Source of the DNA: DSAR01 sp034437315
GTDB taxonomy: Bacteria > Chloroflexota > Anaerolineae > B4-G1
NCBI GenBank assembly: GCA_034437315.1
Contig: DAOTUC010000122.1
Coordinates: forward strand, 1-8,548
Direction: 5' to 3'
Length of the DNA: 8,548 bases
The notes under the pieces were generated by a model. The model was not told the DNA's origin. It ran no database searches and saw only the letters and a program-made list of their open reading frames with translations. How positions within the stretch are numbered: the stretch's first letter is position 1; each line of letters starts with the position of its first letter. The position numbers were made by a program, and so were the translations under genes. Below are positions 1 to 6,791 of the stretch, piece after piece.

Positions 1-459
1 GCCGTTCACGCGCTCGACGCGGACGCGCTGCGGCAGGGCGTCCACCAGCCGGACAGCCTCAAGCCGAGCAATCGCCTGGTGGGGTGCGTGATGCGCGTGA
101 TGCGTGTGATGCAAAGGTTCGCCGCCCCCGGCCCGTCGCTCGGTTTTGAGCCGGACATCGTCTTTACGGATCCGTTCCGCCTGGACGAATACGGCGTCGC
201 CGGGCGGGTAATCCCGACCCCCGGCCATACGCCGGGTTCCGTCTCGGTGCGCCTCGACAGCGGCGACCTGATCCTCGGCGATAGTGTGATGGGCCAAATG
301 CTCGGCCTGATCCGGCGGCCGGGTCCGCCGCTGGTCGCGTGGGCTCTGGCGCGGAACAGGGAAAGCGTGCGTCAGGTCATGGCGCTCGGCCCGCGCCGGA
401 TCTACGTCGGGCACGGCGGGCCGTTCGAGGTCGACGCGCTCTGCGCTATGTATGACTAA
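1..459 (+). CDS. MBL-fold metallo-hydrolase, C-terminal part (5' end outside window)
   Basis: The reading frame is open from base 1 to a TAA at 457-459, giving 152 codons, so the start lies upstream of the window. The visible part carries the later metal-binding motifs of the metallo-beta-lactamase fold: TPGHTPGS with the ligand His at about window residue 76, LILGDS with the bridging Asp at about residue 94, and a terminal VGHGGPF with His at about residue 138. The usual HxHxDH motif would be in the missing N-terminal part. Members of this superfamily are mostly metal-dependent hydrolases acting on thioesters, lactones, phosphodiesters or lactams; nothing visible here picks the substrate. 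No signal peptide can be judged because the N-terminus is missing. This is the only rightward gene, and its stop codon overlaps that of the convergent sugar transferase. The GTG codon at 79 is not a convincing start, because the frame and plausible protein sequence continue upstream of it. Confidence 0.85.
   Translation, partial: AVHALDADALRQGVHQPDSLKPSNRLVGCVMRVMRVMQRFAAPGPSLGFEPDIVFTDPFRLDEYGVAGRVIPTPGHTPGSVSVRLDSGDLILGDSVMGQMLGLIRRPGPPLVAWALARNRESVRQVMALGPRRIYVGHGGPFEVDALCAMYD
88..114 (+). repeat. three tandem 9-bp units inside the hydrolase gene
   Basis: Three consecutive 9-mers, GTGATGCGC, GTGATGCGT and GTGATGCAA, encode the repeated residues VMRVMRVMQ. The unit length is a multiple of three, so copy-number change would keep the frame. 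It probably lies in a loop or helix before the GHTPGS motif and may simply be slippage within a coding sequence. Confidence 0.6.
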
Positions 460-1883
460 TAGGCGCCGTCGCCGAAGAAAAATTGGGGGATGGTGCGGAG
501 GATGATCTTCAGGTCGAGCCACACGGACCAGTTCTCAATGTAGTAGATGTCGAGCAATACCCCTTCGTCAAAGGTGAGTTCGCTCCGGCCGCTGACCTGC
601 CACAGGCCGGTCATGCCGGGGCGAACTTCCAGGCGTCGCTTGTGCCATTCGAGATAATCCTCGACTTCCGAGGGGATCGGTGGGCGGGGGCCTACCAGGC
701 TCATCTCGCCCCGCAGGACGTTCCATAACTGGGGGAATTCGTCGAAACTGGCGCGGCGCAGGAGTTTCCCCACGCGGGTCAAGCGCGGATCGTCCTGGAT
801 CTTGAAGAGTGGACCATCCGCCTCGTTTTGATCGCGTAATTGTTCGACCTCTTCCTCCGCTCCCTCGCGCATCGAGCGAAACTTATATATCTCGAACAAT
901 TCGCCCTGGGCGCCGACGCGCGTCTGGTGGAAGAGCACCGGGCCGGGGGAATCGAGCTTGATCGCCAGGGCAATCAGCATCCACAGCGGCGCGCCCCAGA
1001 TGATCCCGGTCAGCGCGCCCGCGACGTCGATCGCCCGCTTGATGGTCAATTCCCATTTCCCAAAACCTACCTCGCGCACGCTGATGAGGGGCAATCCGCC
1101 CAGATCGTCCACGTCCACCTGGCTGAGGCTCATCTGGAAGAGGTCTGGCACGATGCGCGCGCAGACCTCGCGTCGCCGGCATTCTCGGACAATCGCCATG
1201 ATTTTGCGGTGGTACATCCAGGGCAAGGTGACGATCACCTCGTCGACCGACGCATTTTCGATCAACTCGGGCAGGTTGCTCAGGGGGCCCAGCGCTTTGA
1301 ACGGCCCGATGTCGGTCTCTCCCTTCTGTGGATTGTCGTCCACGAAGCCCACGATCTGATACCCAAATTCCGGCCGGGCGACGATGGTGCGCATGACGGT
1401 GCGTCCCACCTCTCCGGCGCCCACGATGATCACCCGGGCGACGCCGACGCCGCGTGTGCGCAACCAGCCCATCGTGAGATTTTGCAGGATGCGGCCCGCG
1501 CTCAGGACGACGATGACGATCAAGCCAGCCTGCAGGAAGAGCGCCCGCGAATACTGCAAGGGTTGAAAGATGTCCATGAAGAAGGTCAGCGCAAATAGAA
1601 ACACGACCGATTTGGCCGCCGCGTTGGTGATGTGATATACCTGATCCAGCCAGGAGCTCCCCCGCCAGTGTTGGTAGACCCCGTCGACCCGGAAGGCCAG
1701 CAGAATCAACCCCGTGAACAGGAGGATGAAGGGGATGTAGGCGGATAGGGGATGGTCGTAGCTGACGTCGCGGAACCAGCGTAATTTGTAACGCATCCAA
1801 TAGGCCAGGATCATACTCGCGATGATGAGCGTGACGTCGGAAATAAGCACCCACCAGGGGGCGTAGCGACGGGTTGTTCTCAC
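456..1883 (-). CDS. polyprenyl-phosphate hexose-1-phosphate transferase (exopolysaccharide initiating enzyme)
   Basis: 475 aa integral membrane enzyme of the WbaP/WcaJ-like class. It is expected to move a sugar-1-phosphate from a nucleotide sugar onto undecaprenyl phosphate, the first membrane step in making exopolysaccharide, capsule or O-antigen repeat units. Four hydrophobic segments lie at about residues 12-30, 50-66, 88-104 and 113-129. A cytosolic Rossmann-like domain follows, with VIIVGAGEVG at 151-160. The catalytic bacterial sugar transferase domain starts at about 280 with a re-entrant or membrane helix (286-309). It contains KFRSMR (334-339), the catalytic Asp-Glu pair in SFDEFPQLWNVL (D381, E382), SLVGPRPP (395-402) and RPGMTGLWQVSGR (421-433). 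The C-terminus ends in GAY, as is common in the family, so the gene looks intact. The start is GTG at 1881-1883, overlapping the glycosyltransferase stop as GTGA and preceded by a strong ribosome-binding site. The donor sugar (glucose, galactose or another) cannot be told from sequence. Confidence 0.93.
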   Translation of the reverse strand: MRTTRRYAPWWVLISDVTLIIASMILAYWMRYKLRWFRDVSYDHPLSAYIPFILLFTGLILLAFRVDGVYQHWRGSSWLDQVYHITNAAAKSVVFLFALTFFMDIFQPLQYSRALFLQAGLIVIVVLSAGRILQNLTMGWLRTRGVGVARVIIVGAGEVGRTVMRTIVARPEFGYQIVGFVDDNPQKGETDIGPFKALGPLSNLPELIENASVDEVIVTLPWMYHRKIMAIVRECRRREVCARIVPDLFQMSLSQVDVDDLGGLPLISVREVGFGKWELTIKRAIDVAGALTGIIWGAPLWMLIALAIKLDSPGPVLFHQTRVGAQGELFEIYKFRSMREGAEEEVEQLRDQNEADGPLFKIQDDPRLTRVGKLLRRASFDEFPQLWNVLRGEMSLVGPRPPIPSEVEDYLEWHKRRLEVRPGMTGLWQVSGRSELTFDEGVLLDIYYIENWSVWLDLKIILRTIPQFFFGDGAY

Positions 1884-3034
1884 GAGTCGTCCCTCCTCTC
1901 GTCATCCGTCAGCGCGCGCCGGTAGACGTTGGCCGTCTCTCGCGCCGTGCGCGCCCAGCGGAAGCGGCCGGCGTGAATCGGCCCCCGTTCCCGCAGATCG
2001 CGTCGCAGCGCTTGGTCGTTCAATAAGCGATCCAGTCCATCCGCCAAAGCGTCTACGTCATACGGATCGACCAAAACCGCAGCATCGCCGGCGGCCTCGG
2101 GCAGCGAGGAGAGGTTGGACGTCAACACCGGCGCGCCGCAGGCCAGCGCCTCCAGCACGGGCAATCCGAATCCCTCGTATATCGACGGATAGGCCACGAT
2201 TGAGGCGGCGTTGTACCACAGGGGGAGCGCGTCGGCCGCCACGTAACCGGGGAACGTCACGCGATCCGCCAGGCCCAGCGCCTCGACGCGGGTGAATAGC
2301 TCGTCGTACAACCACCCCTTGCCGCCCGCCAGGATGAGATGGACGTCGGTATGGACGCCGGCGCGGCGAATGCGGGCGAAGGCCTCGACCAGGCGCGTCA
2401 GGTTTTTGCGGGGTTCCAACGTGCCCACGAAGAGAATGAAACGCGCTGGCAACGCCTGGCGACGGCGAAAGGCCGCGATGTCACTGGCGGGCAGATGGCG
2501 GAACATGGGATCGACGCCGTGGTAGACGACGTCGATTTTTTCGGCTGAGATGCCCAGCAGCTTCACCGATTCGGCGGCGGCGTGGGCCGAGACGGCGATC
2601 AAGCGCCGCGCCCGGCGGGCCGAAAGGCGCGTCATCCACGTCAGGTAGAGCCGGTTGGCGGGCCGGAAGAGGCGGGGGAAGCGAATGAAGCTCAGGTCGT
2701 GGATGGTGATGACGATCGGACATGGGGCGACTATCGGCCCGACGAAGGCCGGCGCGTGCAGCAGATCCGCCCCTATCCGCCGCAGCGCGACCGGCTGCAC
2801 GGCTTGTTCCCACATCACTCGGATGGGCGCTCGGCCGGTGGGCCAGCGGGACCGGAGGCCGGGTAACGACATATCTGGCGGCGGCCTATTGCAGCCCAGC
2901 AAGACCGAGTAGCGCATGTCCGGCTCGCCCCGGTCCAGGTGTTTCAACAGGCAGTCAATGTACCGGTGAATGCCCGCTTGACGGTAACCGGCCTGTCCCG
3001 AGAGCAAGTGGGCGTTGATGACCACGTGTGTCAT
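1880..3034 (-). CDS. GT4-type glycosyltransferase
   Basis: 384 aa retaining glycosyltransferase of the GT-B fold, glycosyltransferase family 4 type. It would transfer a sugar from a nucleotide-sugar donor to an acceptor at the cytoplasmic face of the membrane. The N-terminal acceptor domain begins VVINAHLL and has a glycine-containing loop near 13-23, plus IHDLSF (111-116) and the VSAHAA and VYHGVD segments (148-175). The C-terminal donor-binding domain opens with FVGTLEPRKNL (202-212). It contains the E-x7-E motif in YEGFGLPVLE (E287 and E295), followed by ALACGAPV (296-303) and LPEAAGDAA (311-319). No signal peptide or membrane span is evident. ATG at 3032-3034 has only a weak upstream GGATGA, and the HD gene stops 17 bp upstream, so reinitiation is likely. 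The next gene starts within its stop codon. That context points to assembly of a polyprenyl-linked surface polysaccharide. The linkage and sugar (for example mannose, rhamnose or glucose) cannot be inferred. Confidence 0.93.
   Translation of the reverse strand: MTHVVINAHLLSGQAGYRQAGIHRYIDCLLKHLDRGEPDMRYSVLLGCNRPPPDMSLPGLRSRWPTGRAPIRVMWEQAVQPVALRRIGADLLHAPAFVGPIVAPCPIVITIHDLSFIRFPRLFRPANRLYLTWMTRLSARRARRLIAVSAHAAAESVKLLGISAEKIDVVYHGVDPMFRHLPASDIAAFRRRQALPARFILFVGTLEPRKNLTRLVEAFARIRRAGVHTDVHLILAGGKGWLYDELFTRVEALGLADRVTFPGYVAADALPLWYNAASIVAYPSIYEGFGLPVLEALACGAPVLTSNLSSLPEAAGDAAVLVDPYDVDALADGLDRLLNDQALRRDLRERGPIHAGRFRWARTARETANVYRRALTDDERRDDS
1892..1897 (-). promoter_or_regulatory. ribosome-binding site of the sugar transferase
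   Basis: AGGAGG on the minus strand lies 8 nt before the GTG at 1883. It is embedded in the last codons of the upstream glycosyltransferase gene. It decides the non-ATG start and, with the 4-bp GTGA overlap, indicates translational coupling. Confidence 0.8.
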
Positions 3035-3051
3035 TCGCTATGTATCATCCG

Positions 3052-3627
3052 TCATCCGCCGCTCATTTGTCCATCCAGCCCGATGTCGGATGCGACGTTC
3101 TTCATCGCGTCTAGCACCACGCCGATGTGTTCCCAGAGTTCCACGCCCAGATCGTCGGCCGCTTGGGCGATTTCCTCCCGATCGACGGCCGCCGCGAAGC
3201 GCTTATCCTTCCATTTCTTACGGACCGATTTGATCTTCACATCCCGGACGTCCTTCGATGGTCGCACCAGGGTGACGGCGACGATGAGGCCGGTCAATTC
3301 GTCGACGGCGTGGAGGGCTTTGGCCATTTTCGTGTCCCGTGGAACGCCGGTGTCGCCGTGGGAGAGGACGGTGTTGACGATCAGGTCGCCGTAACCTTTC
3401 TCGCGCAAGATGCGCCCGCCGGAGTGGGGGTGTTCGTCGGGGAAGCGGTCGTAATCGAAATCGTGGACCAGCCCGATGGCGCCCCATAGCTCCTCGTCCT
3501 CATCGAAGCGCCGCGCGTAGGCCCGCATGGCCGCCTCGACGGCTATCATATGCCGGATGTGGTTTTCTTCACATTCATACGCTTGGATCAGATCTAGCGC
3601 TTCGCTGCGTGTGATGGTATCTTTCAT
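3052..3627 (-). CDS. HD-domain hydrolase (COG2316-like)
   Basis: 191 aa soluble protein of the HD metal-dependent phosphohydrolase superfamily. The metal-binding residues are visible: H26 in ENHIRHM, the H55-D56 doublet in GLVHDFDYD, and D109 in HAVDELTGLI. Extra histidines at 66, 68 and 90 could bind a second metal. The layout, including the DELTGLI and KSVRKKWKDKRFAAAV stretches (133-148), resembles what I recall of the COG2316 predicted-hydrolase group. It lacks the linked sensor domains or GYP motif typical of cyclic-di-GMP HD-GYP phosphodiesterases, so the substrate is open: a nucleotide or another phosphate ester is likely. ATG at 3625-3627 is supported by AGGAGG 9 nt upstream. It is the first gene of the unit that continues into glycosyltransferase and sugar transferase, behind a promoter candidate. 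A link to polysaccharide synthesis is suggested only by position. Confidence 0.85.
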   Translation of the reverse strand: MKDTITRSEALDLIQAYECEENHIRHMIAVEAAMRAYARRFDEDEELWGAIGLVHDFDYDRFPDEHPHSGGRILREKGYGDLIVNTVLSHGDTGVPRDTKMAKALHAVDELTGLIVAVTLVRPSKDVRDVKIKSVRKKWKDKRFAAAVDREEIAQAADDLGVELWEHIGVVLDAMKNVASDIGLDGQMSGG

Positions 3628-3636
3628 CGTAGTAAG

Positions 3637-3642
3637 CCTCCT
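3637..3642 (-). promoter_or_regulatory. ribosome-binding site of the HD hydrolase
   Basis: A full-consensus AGGAGG sits 9 nt before the ATG at 3627, within an AT-rich leader. It fixes this start and suggests strong translation of the first gene of the unit. Confidence 0.8.
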
Positions 3643-3711
3643 ATGTCAATATTTTCTCAGTAACTTAGGGCAAGTGAGTGGCGTGGACAAACGACGTCCG
3701 CTCGCTCCGTC

Positions 3712-3740
3712 ATTGTACCAAGCCATGGGGTTAAGGGCAA
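3712..3740 (-). promoter_or_regulatory. sigma-70-type promoter candidate for the HD-glycosyltransferase-sugar transferase unit
   Basis: On the minus strand, TTGCCC (3740-3735) and TACAAT (3717-3712) are separated by exactly 17 nt. The -10 box matches TATAAT at 5 of 6 positions and the -35 box matches TTGACA at 4 of 6. TGG directly before the -10 box forms an extended -10 (TGn). Transcription would begin near 3705, leaving a leader of about 78 nt before the HD gene. It sits in the 151-bp gap between the isomerase stop (3779) and the HD start (3627), the only sizeable gap in this part. I see no clear rho-independent terminator for the isomerase in the same gap. Confidence 0.55.
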
Positions 3741-3778
3741 ACTGGAGCGCGCCGCGAACGGATAGGGCGAACGGCGAA

Positions 3779-5479
3779 TTACAGGCGGGCCAGCCGCTCG
3801 ATTCCCCCGGAGACGTCGCCGCCGAGGTGGAAGCGCATCACCCGCCGCCCGGCCTCCTCCAGAGCGTTGCGGTCGCCCAGGGCCTGGGCCATTTTGAGTA
3901 CGCTGAAGCTGAGCGTCGAGGTCGAATCGCCCGCCCTATCGGGAATGGGCGCGTCCTCGGCGTCGTCGGCGGTGAATTGGATGAAGACGCCGTTTCCCGC
4001 GTCCCCCTTGTGCAACTGTCCGGTGGAGTGCAGGAAGCGCGGCCCGTAACCTAGCGTCGTCGCCATGCGGTATCGGTCGCGCAGGCGGATGCGCAGCGCC
4101 TGTAAGGCCGCGTTCGTCTCTTCTTTCGGTTGGAGGTAGGCGTGCAGGGCGATGTAGGGCCGGTCGGCGTGGGGGGAGGGGGCGCCGGCCTGGGGGCGAC
4201 GGGCGATGAACTCGCGCAAGCGCCCCGCCTCGACCGGCGTCGATGCGCTTTCCGGCAGCCGCCCTTCCTGTTTATAGGCCTCGATCATCCGGCGCGCTTG
4301 CTTCTTGGCTGCCTCGACGTTGGGCTGGTTGAAGGGATGGATGCCCATGCGATGTCCAGCCACGGCGGTCGCCATCTCCCAGAGGAACATCTGCCCGCCC
4401 AGGTCGTAGGCGTCGGGCAGGGTCAAACGGACCACCGGATGGCCGGCCGCCTCCAGCCTGTTTAGCGCTTCATTGTCTGCGTCGCTATCATACGCGCTGT
4501 TATTCGCCTGGCGCAGGTGCATGTGAATGAAGAGCCGGTCGTTCCCATAAACGGATGGCGGGCCCAGCGGTTCCCGCACGACCGGCAGGAGGCCGGTCCC
4601 GGCCTTGCCGACGCTCTCGGCGATGAGCTGTTCCACCCAATCCCCAAAGCTGATGAGTTCGTCCGAGATGACGAAGGTCGCTTTATCCCGCCCGGCCCTG
4701 GCGCTCTCGCCGAGGATGGCGCCCAATTGCGCGCCCGGATTGTCTACGGCGACCGTCGACGGGCCGCAGGCTGTCGCCATATCCCGCGCCCGCGCCAGCA
4801 AGCGCGTCAGGTCGAGGCCGAGCAGGGCGGCGGGCAGCATCCCGAAAAATGAGAGGGCGGAATAGCGTCCGCCGATGTTGGGATCGTTGACGAACACGTC
4901 CCGGAAGTTGTACTTTTCGTTCATCTCGATCAGGCGGCTGCCCGGATCGGTGATGGCGATGAAATGCTCGCCCGCGCGCGCCGCGCCCAGCGCATTCGCC
5001 GTGTGGTTGTAAAAAGCTTTGAAGAAGGACATCGTCTCGGCGGTGGAACCGGATTTGCTGGCGACGATGAAGAGTGTGCGCTGCGGATCGATCCGGCGCG
5101 CGTGATGCAGGACGGCGCCGGGGACGGTGCTATCGAGCACCGCCAGGCTCAGGCCGTCCACCCGGTCGCCGAAGACGCGGCTGAAGACCTCGGGCGCCAG
5201 GCTGGAACCGCCCATGCCAAGCAGGAGCGCGTCGGTGTAACTGGCGGCCCGCACGTCCTGGGCGAACGCTTCCAGTCGGGGGATGTGCGTCTGCATCGTC
5301 TCGGCGACGTGCAGCCATCCCAGGCGGTTGACAATCTCCTCCGGGTCCGATTGCCAGACGGTATGCTCCTGTTTCCATATGCGGTCGACGATGCAGTCGG
5401 CGTCCATCTCCTGGAGCGCCGCGTCCACGGCTTGTTGGAGGGAGCCGAGTTTGGTTTCTTCGTGTAGTACTAATGACAT
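3779..5479 (-). CDS. pgi: glucose-6-phosphate isomerase
   Basis: 566 aa cytosolic enzyme interconverting glucose 6-phosphate and fructose 6-phosphate in glycolysis and gluconeogenesis. The two SIS (sugar isomerase) domains are recognisable. The first has LLLGMGGSSLAPE (85-97) and the phosphate-binding SKSGSTAET loop (141-149), then GGRYSALS (203-210). The second has EQLIAESVGKAGTG (283-296), with E288 aligning with the catalytic base Glu, and NPFxQ-like HPFNQPNVEAAK (381-392), with K392 aligning with the conserved catalytic Lys. A C-terminal extension has LHSTGQLHKGD (483-493). The long form and this tail resemble the isomerase half of bifunctional transaldolase/isomerase proteins, but no transaldolase domain is attached or adjacent. 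ATG at 5477-5479 follows GGAGG-type Shine-Dalgarno bases by 5 nt. The gene lies 12 bp behind the TPR membrane protein, so it is probably the last gene of that unit. All key residues are present and the gene appears intact. Confidence 0.95.
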   Translation of the reverse strand: MSLVLHEETKLGSLQQAVDAALQEMDADCIVDRIWKQEHTVWQSDPEEIVNRLGWLHVAETMQTHIPRLEAFAQDVRAASYTDALLLGMGGSSLAPEVFSRVFGDRVDGLSLAVLDSTVPGAVLHHARRIDPQRTLFIVASKSGSTAETMSFFKAFYNHTANALGAARAGEHFIAITDPGSRLIEMNEKYNFRDVFVNDPNIGGRYSALSFFGMLPAALLGLDLTRLLARARDMATACGPSTVAVDNPGAQLGAILGESARAGRDKATFVISDELISFGDWVEQLIAESVGKAGTGLLPVVREPLGPPSVYGNDRLFIHMHLRQANNSAYDSDADNEALNRLEAAGHPVVRLTLPDAYDLGGQMFLWEMATAVAGHRMGIHPFNQPNVEAAKKQARRMIEAYKQEGRLPESASTPVEAGRLREFIARRPQAGAPSPHADRPYIALHAYLQPKEETNAALQALRIRLRDRYRMATTLGYGPRFLHSTGQLHKGDAGNGVFIQFTADDAEDAPIPDRAGDSTSTLSFSVLKMAQALGDRNALEEAGRRVMRFHLGGDVSGGIERLARL

Positions 5480-5484
5480 GTGTG

Positions 5485-5490
5485 CCTCCT
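5485..5490 (-). promoter_or_regulatory. ribosome-binding site of pgi
   Basis: AGGAGG on the minus strand is 5 nt before the pgi ATG and one base after the TAG (5492-5494) of the upstream TPR gene. The tight placement supports coupled translation. Confidence 0.75.
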
Positions 5491-5491
5491 T

Positions 5492-6778
5492 CTATTTTCG
5501 CCAGAGAATGATCAATAGATTGGTGATCAGTGGGAAGAGAACCCATCCGGCGACGAAGAGGATGAGCGACGCGCCGGACAGGGCGAATGCCCAACCGCCG
5601 ATCAACGCCGAGACGAAGGTTATCAGGCCGAGCAGGCCTAGCAGGAGCGCGCCCGTGCCCAGGACGCCGCGAAGTAGGCCCGCTCTGGCCCGGAACACCG
5701 CCGAGACGGGCACCGTCATCGCCAGGGCCATCGCCGCCAGCAGGAGGAAGGCCGTGAGGCAGGCGGCGTCGCGGAATGCAAGCGCCAGCGCGCCCCCGAC
5801 GAGCGGGCTCAGGCCGGCGATCGCCAGGCACGCGCCGACCCAATTCGAGGCGACGATCTCCTCCCGGGGCAGGGCCAAACGGCCGAAGCGGTCGAAGCGC
5901 AGCACGAGGGCGAACAGGGGGCGCGCCGTCCACGTCAACACGCCGAAGAAGAAATAAAGGAGGAGCAATGGCCCGACGACGATGAAGAGTGGGGGGAACG
6001 CCCGCGCCGCCGCCGTCAACGCCCGCCGCCCGCCCGATACCAGGGTCAAGACGCCCCATTGCTCGGCTGTGGTCAGGCTGGACATCATGAGGAAATAGCG
6101 CAGCATAAAGCGGTAGATCGGATTCCGCGCCTTGAGCGCCTCGACGATGCCCTGGCGCGCCCAGTCGGACGTCGGGTCCAGGCGCAACGATTCGCCGAAG
6201 TGGACGAGCGCTTGCTTATGCTCGCCGCGCCGGAGCAAGGCCCATCCCTGGTTGGCGTGGGTCATCGGGTTTTCCGGATCCTGGGCCAGCGCCTGTTCGA
6301 AGGCCTGCTCCGCCTCGTGTTCTTTGCCCAGGTGGACTTGCGCGCGCGCCTGGAGATTCCGGCATGGGACGTTCTCGGGATCGAGCCGCAGCCCTTCCTC
6401 CGCCGCTTTCAGCGAGCGCCGCCAGTCCTTCTTGCGGGCGTGAATCCGGCTGACGACGGCGTGGTAGGAGGCCCGTTCTGGATCGAGGCGGATGGCCTCC
6501 TGGATGGCTGCGGATGCGTCCCGGTCTCGATCCAGCGCCAGAAGCGCCAGGGCCCGGTAGTAGTGCGGGGTGGGGTTGTCGGGCGACAGGCTGATGGTCT
6601 GCTCCGCCTCGCGCACCGCCTCGGCGTCGCGATCCTGTAAATACAGGATGTAGGCCAGCAGCGCCCGCGCCTGCACGTGTCTGGGCTCCCGGGCCAGACT
6701 TCCCCGCAGTTTGACCTCGGCGTCTCGATAGCGTTTGGCGTCGAGCAGTACGTAGACCTGGGCCAGTTCGGTTTCCAC
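5492..6778 (-). CDS. TPR-repeat protein with multi-pass membrane C-terminus
   Basis: 428 aa when started at GTG 6776-6778. Residues 1 to about 215 form roughly six tetratricopeptide repeats, with the typical final -LDP- or -DPEN- turns at 98-100, 132-135, 167-170 and 200-202. These are alpha-helical protein-binding scaffolds. A linker, KARNPIYRFMLRYF (216-229), is like that of other TPR membrane proteins. About five hydrophobic segments follow, near 262-282, 312-334, 338-360, 368-392 and 397-425. The repeats would probably face the cytoplasm. There is no catalytic motif, so a scaffold or assembly role is the most that can be inferred. The frame stays open upstream to 6898, but that part is arginine-rich, overlaps the ATPase gene by over 100 bp and has no supporting signal; the GTG has a well-placed AGGAG. 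The gene is 11 bp behind a TPR-AAA ATPase, which makes a shared complex plausible but unproven. Confidence 0.82.
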   Translation of the reverse strand: METELAQVYVLLDAKRYRDAEVKLRGSLAREPRHVQARALLAYILYLQDRDAEAVREAEQTISLSPDNPTPHYYRALALLALDRDRDASAAIQEAIRLDPERASYHAVVSRIHARKKDWRRSLKAAEEGLRLDPENVPCRNLQARAQVHLGKEHEAEQAFEQALAQDPENPMTHANQGWALLRRGEHKQALVHFGESLRLDPTSDWARQGIVEALKARNPIYRFMLRYFLMMSSLTTAEQWGVLTLVSGGRRALTAAARAFPPLFIVVGPLLLLYFFFGVLTWTARPLFALVLRFDRFGRLALPREEIVASNWVGACLAIAGLSPLVGGALALAFRDAACLTAFLLLAAMALAMTVPVSAVFRARAGLLRGVLGTGALLLGLLGLITFVSALIGGWAFALSGASLILFVAGWVLFPLITNLLIILWRK

Positions 6779-6786
6779 GTCCCGTT

Positions 6787-6791
6787 CTCCT
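6787..6791 (-). promoter_or_regulatory. ribosome-binding site that sets the TPR membrane protein start
   Basis: AGGAG lies 8 nt before GTG at 6778 and overlaps the TAG stop (6790-6792) of the ATPase gene. It favours the short GTG start over the long open frame and suggests stop-restart coupling between the two genes. Confidence 0.7.

Noticed and set aside
840..1598. Rightward 252-codon ORF antisense to the sugar transferase
   Set aside because: High-GC genomes give long antisense frames; the product is rich in Asp, His and Ala and shows no domain or ribosome-binding site.
883..1905. Leftward 340-codon ORF inside the sugar transferase region
   Set aside because: It is a shifted-frame shadow of the sugar transferase: Arg/Pro/His-rich, with no recognisable domain, while the overlapping frame has a full set of family motifs.
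3644..3649. Perfect TTGACA on the minus strand just before the HD gene
   Set aside because: No -10 box lies 16-18 nt downstream; that position falls at the HD start codon. The TTGCCC/TACAAT pair further upstream is better.
3690..3778. Possible rho-independent terminator after pgi
   Set aside because: Only short 4-bp stems (such as GGAC/GTCC) and a repeated GCGAACGG are present, with no T-tract after them.
5130..6059. Leftward 309-codon ORF across the pgi and TPR gene junction
   Set aside because: It is an Arg/Gly/Pro-rich shadow frame overlapping two well-supported genes.
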